Assembly (NCBI GenBank): GCA_905620495.1
Contig: CAJQTK010000015.1
Location: forward strand, 1 to 48,184
Length of the DNA: 48,184 nt
Origin: an uncultured Candidatus Pelagibacter sp.
GTDB taxonomy: Bacteria > Pseudomonadota > Alphaproteobacteria > Pelagibacterales > Pelagibacteraceae
Direction: 5' to 3'
Shown one piece after another: positions 42,032-48,184 of the stretch. The number at the start of each line of letters is the position of its first letter. Position 1 is the first letter of the stretch. The notes under the pieces are model-generated. The model saw nothing but the letters and a program-made list of their open reading frames with translations. It had not been told where the DNA came from and did not search any database. Both the position numbers and the translations under genes were made by a program.

Positions 42032-42772
42032 ATGACAAAAACACTAATATTAATTCCGTCAAGAATGGCAGCAACTAGGCTACCAGGCAAACCACTTCTA
42101 AAGATTAATAATTTATCGATCATTTCTCATGTTTTTAAAAGAGCAGAAGAAGCTAATATCGGCGAAGCAGTAGTTGCAACTGATGATCAAGAGATACTCA
42201 GTGATGTTCTAAAAAATGGAGGCAAGGCAATTTTAACAAGCAAAAACCATAAAACGGGTACAGATAGAATCTTTGAAGCTTATGAAAAACTGAATATAAA
42301 AAATATTGACTACATATTAAATTTACAAGGAGACGAACCTGATATTGATAAAGACGACATTATTAATTTGAATAATTTCATGATTAATCAGGATGCTGAA
42401 ATAGGTACATTGGCAGCAAAAATTCAAGATGATAAAATGTTAAATAATAGAAATGTGGTTAAAGTTATCACAGATAAAAAGTTGGCAGAAAGTAATTTTC
42501 CAAAAGCATTAAATTTTACTAGAGATAATTTATCAACAGTTAGTCAAAATATTTATCATCATATTGGAATTTACTCTTATAAGGTAAGCGCATTAAAAAT
42601 GTTTGTTAATCTAGATCAAACAAATAATGAGAAAAAAAATAAATTAGAACAGTTAAGAGCTTTAGATAATAAGTTAAAAATAAATGTAGCTTTAGCAAAA
42701 TCTTCTCCTATAGGGGTTGATACTGAAGAAGATTATCTGGCTATAAAAAAAATTATGGAATATAAAATATAA
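42032..42772 (+). CDS. kdsB: 3-deoxy-manno-octulosonate cytidylyltransferase
   Basis: Activates Kdo as CMP-Kdo for lipid A glycosylation. The 246-residue protein begins with the nucleotide-binding IPSRMAATRLPGKPL at residues 8-22 and has NLQGDEPDI in the middle and VDTEEDY at the end, which place it in the KdsB family. It works with KdsD at 35.1 kb. The gene is preceded by the promoter and hairpin at 41988-42012, and pheA follows after one base. Confidence 0.95.
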   Translation: MTKTLILIPSRMAATRLPGKPLLKINNLSIISHVFKRAEEANIGEAVVATDDQEILSDVLKNGGKAILTSKNHKTGTDRIFEAYEKLNIKNIDYILNLQGDEPDIDKDDIINLNNFMINQDAEIGTLAAKIQDDKMLNNRNVVKVITDKKLAESNFPKALNFTRDNLSTVSQNIYHHIGIYSYKVSALKMFVNLDQTNNEKKNKLEQLRALDNKLKINVALAKSSPIGVDTEEDYLAIKKIMEYKI

Positions 42773-42773
42773 A

Positions 42774-43604
42774 ATGAGCAAAATTTACATTCAAGGAACC
42801 TTCGGGGCCTATTCACATTTAGCGGCACTTGAAATTGAGCCCAATGCAGAAGTTATACCATGTAAGACATTTGATGAGTGTTTTGTAAAAACATCCTCAG
42901 AAAGTGGCTCACGAATGGTAATACCTGAATCAAATCGTATTACAGGAAACATTGGAATAGAATATTTAATTTTTAAATATAGATTAAATATTTGCTCAGA
43001 ACATTTTCAAAAAATTGAGCATAATTTATTAGGACAACCAGGAACTAGCTTAAATGATATAAAAGATGTTTTTTCTCACACACAAGGCTTATCTCAATGT
43101 TCAAATTTTATTAAAAAAAATAATTTTATTGAACATGTACGCGCTGATACAGCTGGTTCTGCTGAAGCAATTTCAAAAAAAAAAATTAAAAGCGAGGCAG
43201 CTATCGCCTCTTTACTAAGTGCAAAAATTTATAAACTTAAAATACTTGCACCCAACATTGAAAATGAAAAAGGCAATGCAACTCGATTTTTAGTTATGGG
43301 TAAAGAAGTTTATCAACCAGATTTTGGAGACAAAAAATATATAACATCTTTTTTATTTAAATTGAAAAGCAAACCTGCTGCACTTTATCAATCTCTAGGG
43401 GGGTTTGCGATTAATGGTGTAAACCTAACAAAGCTTCAGAGCTACCCAGAACAAAACTCATTTGAATCATATTTTTTCTTATGTGACCTAGATGGTCACA
43501 TAGAGGATCCAAAAGTTCAAAAATCTTTAGAAGAATTAGGACTTCATTGCCAAGATTTTCACGTGCTAGGTGTCTTTGAGGCTGATAAATTTAGAGAAAA
43601 ATAA
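42774..43604 (+). CDS. pheA: Prephenate dehydratase with ACT domain
   Basis: Converts prephenate to phenylpyruvate for phenylalanine synthesis. The 276-residue protein has FGAYSHLAA near residue 9, VFSHTQGLSQC, and the catalytic NATRF near 165 that marks the dehydratase. The C-terminal part (about residues 190-276) is an ACT domain whose start reads PAALYQSLGGFA. The phenylalanine-binding ESRP is changed to QSYP, which may alter feedback control. The family ENS is ESN here. There is no chorismate mutase domain. Confidence 0.92.
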   Translation: MSKIYIQGTFGAYSHLAALEIEPNAEVIPCKTFDECFVKTSSESGSRMVIPESNRITGNIGIEYLIFKYRLNICSEHFQKIEHNLLGQPGTSLNDIKDVFSHTQGLSQCSNFIKKNNFIEHVRADTAGSAEAISKKKIKSEAAIASLLSAKIYKLKILAPNIENEKGNATRFLVMGKEVYQPDFGDKKYITSFLFKLKSKPAALYQSLGGFAINGVNLTKLQSYPEQNSFESYFFLCDLDGHIEDPKVQKSLEELGLHCQDFHVLGVFEADKFREK

Positions 43605-43618
43605 TCGAGAAACTTTTC

Positions 43619-43648
43619 TTGTAGATTGGAAAACATTACTGCTATAAT
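43619..43648 (+). promoter_or_regulatory. Promoter of the SRP RNA gene
   Basis: TTGTAG (43619-43624) and a perfect TATAAT (43643-43648) are spaced by 18 bp; the predicted start matches the first base of the RNA stem at 43655. Confidence 0.65.
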
Positions 43649-43654
43649 GGTTTT

Positions 43655-43738
43655 GGAGGCTAGAGGTGAATACTGCTTGAACCCGACCAGATCTTAACAG
43701 AAGCAGTCGTAGAGACAGTTTTTCAGGTTTTAGTCTCC
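43655..43738 (+). ncRNA. ffs: Signal recognition particle RNA (4.5S)
   Basis: A small bacterial-type SRP RNA of about 84 nt that binds Ffh for co-translational membrane targeting. The ends GGAGGCTA and TAGTCTCC pair over 8 positions. The domain IV core GACCAGATC-TTAACAG-AAGCAGTC matches the conserved GGTCAGGTC...GGAAGCAGCC arrangement with its two internal loops. The apical tetraloop is UAAC (43695-43698), a URRC form, in place of the GGAA of E. coli. Its place directly before dnaX is the alphaproteobacterial standard. Confidence 0.88.
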
Positions 43739-43746
43739 TTATAAAA

Positions 43747-45432
43747 ATGAATAAAAATACAAAAGTTTTAGCTTTAAAATATAGACCTCAGACATTTGCT
43801 GATCTTATAGGTCAAGATGTTGTTGCTGAAACAATATCTAATTCAATTAAAGCGAATAAAGTCCCTAATGCTTATCTTTTTACCGGGATTAGAGGGATTG
43901 GGAAAACTACTACAGCAAGAATAGTTGCAAAATCTTTAAATTGCTCAAATGGTATCGATGAACTTTGTAAAGATGATCTTTGTGAAAATTGTATAGCTAT
44001 TTCAAATTCAAATCATATTGATGTATTGGAAATGGATGCAGCAAGTAAAACTGGTGTCGACGATGTGAGAGATCTTATTGAATTTTCTAGATATGGCCCA
44101 ACCACAGCTAAATATAAAATATTTATTATTGATGAAGTTCATATGCTAAGCAAACAGGCATTTAATGCATTGCTAAAAACCTTAGAGGAGCCGCCTAAGT
44201 ATTTAAAATTTATTTTTGCAACCACAGAAATAAAAAAAATTCCAATTACCGTAGTTTCTCGTTGTCAAAGATTTGATTTATCTAGAATTAAGTCTTTAGA
44301 ATTATTTGATTTTATAAAAAAAATTAAAGAAAAGGAAAATGGTAATGCATCTGATGACGCACTTAAATTAATTGTAAAGATTTCTGAGGGATCTGTTAGA
44401 GACGCCTTATCACTCCTTGATAGAGCATTGCTTACATTAGACAAAGACAAAGAACTAGATTTAGCTTCTGCGCAAAAAATATTTGGTCACTTTGATAAGT
44501 CACAATTAATTAGTTTATTTCAGCTTATATTTGAAGGTAAAGAAACAGAGGTTTTGAATGTATATAGAGAAATTTATAACCAAGGTGTTGAACCTAAAAT
44601 TTTTATAAATGATTTTTTAGAGCTTTTATATTATTTTAAAAACATCGAGTCATTAAACATTGATGGTACAAATTTTTCATTAAATGATGAGGAATTTAAT
44701 AGAATTAAAGAAATTTCTGAAAAAGTTAACAATGAAACTTTAATATTATTTTGGCAGTTTGCTATTAAAGCATTAGAAGAGCTTGATATTGTTTCCAATC
44801 AGCATTTATCAATGGAAATGTTCTTAATTAGATTAATTCATTTAAAAGGTATCAAAAACAGCTCAGGCGCTAGCTATGAAGACTCACATCAGACAAATGA
44901 AAATATTAGCAAAACATCTCTTTCACAAAAAAAAAATGGTGAAGATTTATTTGGATTAAAAGATAAGGCAGAAACAATTGGTCAAATGAAAAATATTGCT
45001 CAAGAGAAAGACGTAACATTGAAAGATAATAAAGAAGTTGAAACACAGACTAATCTTATAAATTCTTTTGATGACTTATTAGAAATATGTTCTTCAAAAA
45101 AAGAGAATAAATTAAAATATGAATTAGAAAAAAATGTTAATCTTGTTAGTTTTGAAGATCAAAGAATTGAAATTTCATTTAATGAAGGTCTAGATAAAGA
45201 TTTTATTAAAGATTTATCTTTAAAACTTTATGAATGGACGAATAATAGATGGATAATAACACTCAGCAAGACTAAAGGCCAACCATCTAAAAAAGAAACA
45301 GAAGTTAATTTAAAAAAAGAGTTAGTAGAAAGTGTAAAAAAATCTTTAACTTATAAAAATATTTTAGAAAAGTTTCCAGATGCAGAGCTGATTGATGTTA
45401 AAACTAATGAGAAAGAAAATAAGAATGACTGA
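43747..45432 (+). CDS. dnaX: DNA polymerase III subunits gamma and tau
   Basis: The clamp-loader ATPase of the replisome. The 561-residue protein has Walker A GIRGIGKT at residues 47-54, zinc-binding Cys66, Cys74, Cys79 and Cys82, LEMDAASKTGVDDVR at 94-108, IIDEVHMLS (Walker B) and the ATPEE-like LLKTLEEPP. The C-terminal part after about residue 370 is low-complexity and then a tau-type domain. It starts 8 bp after the SRP RNA, so it likely shares the ffs promoter. It overlaps ybaB by 8 bp. No slippery frameshift site for a separate gamma form was evident. Confidence 0.95.
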   Translation: MNKNTKVLALKYRPQTFADLIGQDVVAETISNSIKANKVPNAYLFTGIRGIGKTTTARIVAKSLNCSNGIDELCKDDLCENCIAISNSNHIDVLEMDAASKTGVDDVRDLIEFSRYGPTTAKYKIFIIDEVHMLSKQAFNALLKTLEEPPKYLKFIFATTEIKKIPITVVSRCQRFDLSRIKSLELFDFIKKIKEKENGNASDDALKLIVKISEGSVRDALSLLDRALLTLDKDKELDLASAQKIFGHFDKSQLISLFQLIFEGKETEVLNVYREIYNQGVEPKIFINDFLELLYYFKNIESLNIDGTNFSLNDEEFNRIKEISEKVNNETLILFWQFAIKALEELDIVSNQHLSMEMFLIRLIHLKGIKNSSGASYEDSHQTNENISKTSLSQKKNGEDLFGLKDKAETIGQMKNIAQEKDVTLKDNKEVETQTNLINSFDDLLEICSSKKENKLKYELEKNVNLVSFEDQRIEISFNEGLDKDFIKDLSLKLYEWTNNRWIITLSKTKGQPSKKETEVNLKKELVESVKKSLTYKNILEKFPDAELIDVKTNEKENKND

Positions 45433-45742
45433 TTTTACTAAGATTTTAGATAAAGCTAAAGAATTAGAGTCTAAAATGAAAGAGAGCCAGGAAAAAATTA
45501 AGAATATTCAGGTTGAGGGAGCATCGGGTTCTAATTCTGTAAAAGTTACATTAAATGGTGAAAACGAAATGATTAAAATAAATTTGTCAGACGAAGTGAT
45601 GAAAGAAGATAAAGTTATAATAGAAGACTTAATAGTAGCAGCTCATAATAATGCAAAATCTGAATTGAAATCCAAAACAGCTGAAGAAATTTCAAAGTCT
45701 ACAAGTGGATTTGGCATTCCTGGATTTAAATGGCCACTTTAA
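45425..45742 (+). CDS. ybaB: YbaB/EbfC family nucleoid-associated protein
   Basis: A 105-residue DNA-binding protein found between dnaX and recR in most bacteria. I chose the ATG at 45425 because the family start (MTDFTKILDKAKELE) begins there and it overlaps the dnaX stop by 8 bp; the longer frame runs further into dnaX. The middle GENEMIKINLSDEV and the end GFGIPGFKWPL match the family tweezers-like fold. It probably binds near recR-dependent repair sites, though its exact role is unclear. Confidence 0.93.
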   Translation: MTDFTKILDKAKELESKMKESQEKIKNIQVEGASGSNSVKVTLNGENEMIKINLSDEVMKEDKVIIEDLIVAAHNNAKSELKSKTAEEISKSTSGFGIPGFKWPL

Positions 45743-45746
45743 TAAC

Positions 45747-46358
45747 ATGCAAAATATTAGTGAAATAGAAGAGTTAATTAAATTAATTGCTAAACTTCCA
45801 GGCCTAGGCCCAAAATCAGCAAAAAGAATTGTATTAAAACTTATTAATAATAGAGATGAATTGGTTAAACCAATGGCCAACACTCTAGCTCAAGTTTATA
45901 AAAATATTATTAGATGTCAGTCTTGTGGTACCCTAAAATCTAATTCTTTAGGCTGCAATAATTGTGAAAATACAAAAGAAAAATATAATAAAATATGTGT
46001 TGTTGAGGATATAGCCGACCAGTGGTCCATAGAAAACTCAAATGTTTATAAAGGATACTTTCACATACTAGGTGGAACAATTTTATCTCCTGGCCAAAGA
46101 AAAGAAGATCTTTTAATTAATTCACTAGTTGAAAGAGTTGTTAGAGAAAATATTGAAGAGGTTATTTTAGCAACCAGTGCAACTGTTGAAGGTCAAACTA
46201 CAGCCTATTATATTCAGGACAGTCTTAAAAAAACAAGTGCAAAAATTACAAAACTTGCACAAGGATTACCTGTGGGTGGCGAAATAGAAAATCTTGACGA
46301 TGGAACTTTATATTCAGCTTTTAAAAATAGAACTGGAATTAAAACTAATTCTGATTAA
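45747..46358 (+). CDS. recR: Recombination protein RecR
   Basis: Acts with RecF and RecO in gap repair by loading RecA. The 203-residue protein has an HhH segment near [13 protein letters not shown] (residues 17-29), a zinc finger with Cys57, Cys60, Cys70 and Cys73, and a Toprim domain starting ICVVED. I chose the ATG at 45747 because the longer frame overlaps ybaB without family residues. The gene ends with a 4-bp overlap with the convergent malate synthase gene. Confidence 0.95.
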   Translation: MQNISEIEELIKLIAKLPGLGPKSAKRIVLKLINNRDELVKPMANTLAQVYKNIIRCQSCGTLKSNSLGCNNCENTKEKYNKICVVEDIADQWSIENSNVYKGYFHILGGTILSPGQRKEDLLINSLVERVVRENIEEVILATSATVEGQTTAYYIQDSLKKTSAKITKLAQGLPVGGEIENLDDGTLYSAFKNRTGIKTNSD

Positions 46359-48184
46359 TTTTTTTTAATCAATCTGTTTAAATGCAAAAGTGGTTCGGTA
46401 TAGCCAGATGGTTGTGACCTCCCATGAAAAACTAAATCACAAGCAGCTTTGAAAGCAACCGACTTATCAAAGTTTGGTGACATATTTTCATAACCCGTTC
46501 TACTTGATCGGTTATATGCTGCATCATCTTTATTTTGGTCATCTACAATTTTTGCCATTTTTTTCATAATTTCGAGAACTTGTTTACTAGTACAAATTCC
46601 ATGATGAATCCAATTAGCAATATGTTGTGAAGAAATTCTTAAAGTGGCTCTATCTTCCATTAAACCAACATTGTTAATATCAGGTACTTTTGAGCAACCC
46701 ACACCTTGATCAATCCACCTTACTACATAACCTAAAAGTGTTTGTGCAGAATTTGAAATTTCAGAATTAATTTCCTCAATTGACCAGTTTGGTCTATCAG
46801 CTACTGGTATGGTTAGAAGGTCATCAAGTTTTGCTGGCTCTCTATTTTGTAATTCTTTTTGCTTTTCAAAAATATTTATTTCATGATAATGAATTGCATG
46901 AAGAGCAGCCGCTGTAGGTGAAGGCACCCAAGCACAATTTGCCCCAGCTTTTAAGTGACCAGTTTTTTGTTCCATCATATCTGCCATTTTATCAGGCATA
47001 GCCCACATTCCTTTGCCAATTTGAGCTTTGCCCGAAAGACCACACTGAAGACCAATATCTACATTATTATTTTCATATGCACCGATCCATTTAGAAGATT
47101 TCATATCATCTTTTTTAATCATAGGACCAGCCTCCATTGAAGTATGCATTTCATCACCAGTCCGATCTAGAAATCCCGTGTTAATAAAAAATACCCTATT
47201 TTCAAGCGTTCTAATACACTCCTTTAAGTTTGAAGAAGTTCTTCTTTCTTCATCCATAATACCAATTTTACAAGTGTATTTTTCTAACTCCAAAACTTCT
47301 TCAACTTTAGTAAAAATTAAATCTGTAAATGAAGTTTCGTCTGGACCATGCATTTTTGGTTTAACAATATAAATAGACCCAGTTCTTGAATTACCTTTTT
47401 TATTTAAATCATGAAGACATGCAGCTGTAGTAATAAATGCATCCATTATTCCTTCTGGGATTTCAGATCCATTTTTTAAAGTAATAGCAGAATTGGTCAT
47501 TAGATGACCAACATTTCTTATTAATAGTAAGCTTCTTCCATGTAATTTTAAATCTGTTCCATCCTTAGAGGTATAACTCCTATCTTCATTTAATTTACGC
47601 TCATGAGTTACACCTTTCTTTTTAAATTGTGATTTTAAATCACCTTTCATTAGACCAAGCCAGTTACGGTAACAAATGACTTTATCCTCAGCATCGACAG
47701 CAGCAACACTATCCTCATTGTCACAAATAGTTGAAATAGCAGACTCTAAAATAATATCATGTATTGATGCACTATCTTGATTGCCATCAGGATTATGGAT
47801 TTCGAGTGAATTATCCGCATCAAAAATAATATCTATATGAAGGTTATTATTTTTTAATAAAAGTGAAGATAAGTGATCAGCTTTTTTTACATAACCTATA
47901 AATTGATCGGGATTTTTTAGTTTTAGACTTAATTGATTATTATTAACTTCAGGAATTTCTGAAACATCTTTCCAGCTTCCTTTTTCAAGGGGTGCATTTT
48001 TGTCTAGAAAATTACGCCCATAGTCTATTACCTTTTGTCCTCTTATTGGGTTATATACTTTTCCTATTACCGCTCCATTTGTTTCAGGAATTACATCAGT
48101 TCCATATAAGCTGTCATATAAACTTATCCATCTGGCGTTAGCAGCGTTTAATGCATACCGCTCATTCATGATGGGCACCACTAG
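46355..48184 (-). CDS. glcB: Malate synthase G (C-terminal about 610 residues)
   Basis: Condenses acetyl-CoA and glyoxylate to malate in the glyoxylate and glycolate pathways. The frame is open to the window edge, and the first visible residues ([18 protein letters not shown]) correspond to about position 110 of the 720-residue family, so about 110 residues and the true start are outside. Visible catalytic regions are [20 protein letters not shown] (with the active-site Arg), [27 protein letters not shown] and [14 protein letters not shown] with the C-terminal Asp. Control elements upstream cannot be seen. Confidence 0.95.
   Translation of the reverse strand, partial: LVVPIMNERYALNAANARWISLYDSLYGTDVIPETNGAVIGKVYNPIRGQKVIDYGRNFLDKNAPLEKGSWKDVSEIPEVNNNQLSLKLKNPDQFIGYVKKADHLSSLLLKNNNLHIDIIFDADNSLEIHNPDGNQDSASIHDIILESAISTICDNEDSVAAVDAEDKVICYRNWLGLMKGDLKSQFKKKGVTHERKLNEDRSYTSKDGTDLKLHGRSLLLIRNVGHLMTNSAITLKNGSEIPEGIMDAFITTAACLHDLNKKGNSRTGSIYIVKPKMHGPDETSFTDLIFTKVEEVLELEKYTCKIGIMDEERRTSSNLKECIRTLENRVFFINTGFLDRTGDEMHTSMEAGPMIKKDDMKSSKWIGAYENNNVDIGLQCGLSGKAQIGKGMWAMPDKMADMMEQKTGHLKAGANCAWVPSPTAAALHAIHYHEINIFEKQKELQNREPAKLDDLLTIPVADRPNWSIEEINSEISNSAQTLLGYVVRWIDQGVGCSKVPDINNVGLMEDRATLRISSQHIANWIHHGICTSKQVLEIMKKMAKIVDDQNKDDAAYNRSSRTGYENMSPNFDKSVAFKAACDLVFHGRSQPSGYTEPLLHLNRLIKKN

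Noticed and set aside
48179..48181. GTG at 48181 as start of malate synthase
   Set aside because: The frame stays open to the edge and homology shows about 110 residues are missing, so it is internal.
1..48184. CRISPR arrays, insertion sequences, prophage or long direct repeats
   Set aside because: No regularly spaced repeats, transposase-like frames or terminal inverted repeats were seen on reading through the window.

Overview
The window is a gene-dense, very AT-rich stretch (about 30 % G+C by eye) of a bacterial chromosome. Gene content and order point to a streamlined, probably marine alphaproteobacterium of the SAR11/Pelagibacter kind or a similar reduced lineage. The alphaproteobacterial signs are gcrA, DUF2948 between murA and hisD, a membrane-anchored CycM-type cytochrome c, an NDUFA9-like protein, the hisS-hisZ-hisG set, ffs-dnaX-ybaB-recR, and the aroA-cmk-rpsA-ihfB-pyrF-trpF-trpB-trpA-accD-folC block. 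Nearly all intergenic gaps are under 100 bp and none exceeds 300 bp. Four convergent gene pairs overlap at their stops. No insertion sequence, prophage, CRISPR array or long repeat was seen.

Layout: 1-2162 holds the start of aroK (minus), a small membrane protein and a secreted helical protein of unknown function. 2189-4376 is def-fmt-truA. 4366-7974 (minus) is a SET-domain methyltransferase, a histone-deacetylase-family protein and a 64-aa unknown, followed upstream by dapE and dapD. 8004-11985 (minus) is a HAD phosphatase, argB, yidC, yidD, rnpA and rpmH. 12078-12873 holds a TVP38-family membrane protein and tRNA-Thr. 12976-20453 (plus) is two small unknown proteins, dcd, murA, DUF2948, hisD, infA, tRNA-Phe, tRNA-His, hisS, hisZ and hisG. 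20652-24286 is a DNA-processing group: rmuC, a PD-(D/E)XK exonuclease resembling MGME1 and marine-phage proteins, and an ExoI-like nuclease, then thioredoxin. 24283-36705 (minus) is folC, accD, trpA, trpB, trpF, pyrF, ihfB, rpsA, cmk, aroA, lptB, lptC, kdsD and rnd. 36722-48184 holds an NDUFA9-like gene, gcrA, an ABC-2 permease, argD, argF, a cytochrome c, kdsB, pheA, ffs (SRP RNA), dnaX, ybaB, recR and a partial malate synthase G gene.

The genes serve amino-acid synthesis (Lys, Arg, His, Trp, Phe and the shikimate pathway), LPS/Kdo assembly, translation, and DNA replication and repair.

Most striking: (1) trpFBA sits in its normal place but encodes strongly altered enzymes. TrpB has Asp for the catalytic Glu109, an altered carboxylate-binding loop and Cys for Ser377. 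Both partners of the known alpha-Asp56/beta-Lys167 contact are lost together. (2) A SET/HDAC-family cassette lies in a conserved housekeeping block. (3) An MGME1-like, marine-phage-like exonuclease lies beside ExoI and rmuC where addAB often sits. (4) A tRNA-His without a G-1 ends 6 nt before the hisS start codon. (5) Cytidylate kinase lacks the P-loop lysine. (6) The SRP RNA carries a UAAC tetraloop. Family and synteny statements come from memory and could not be checked by a database search.
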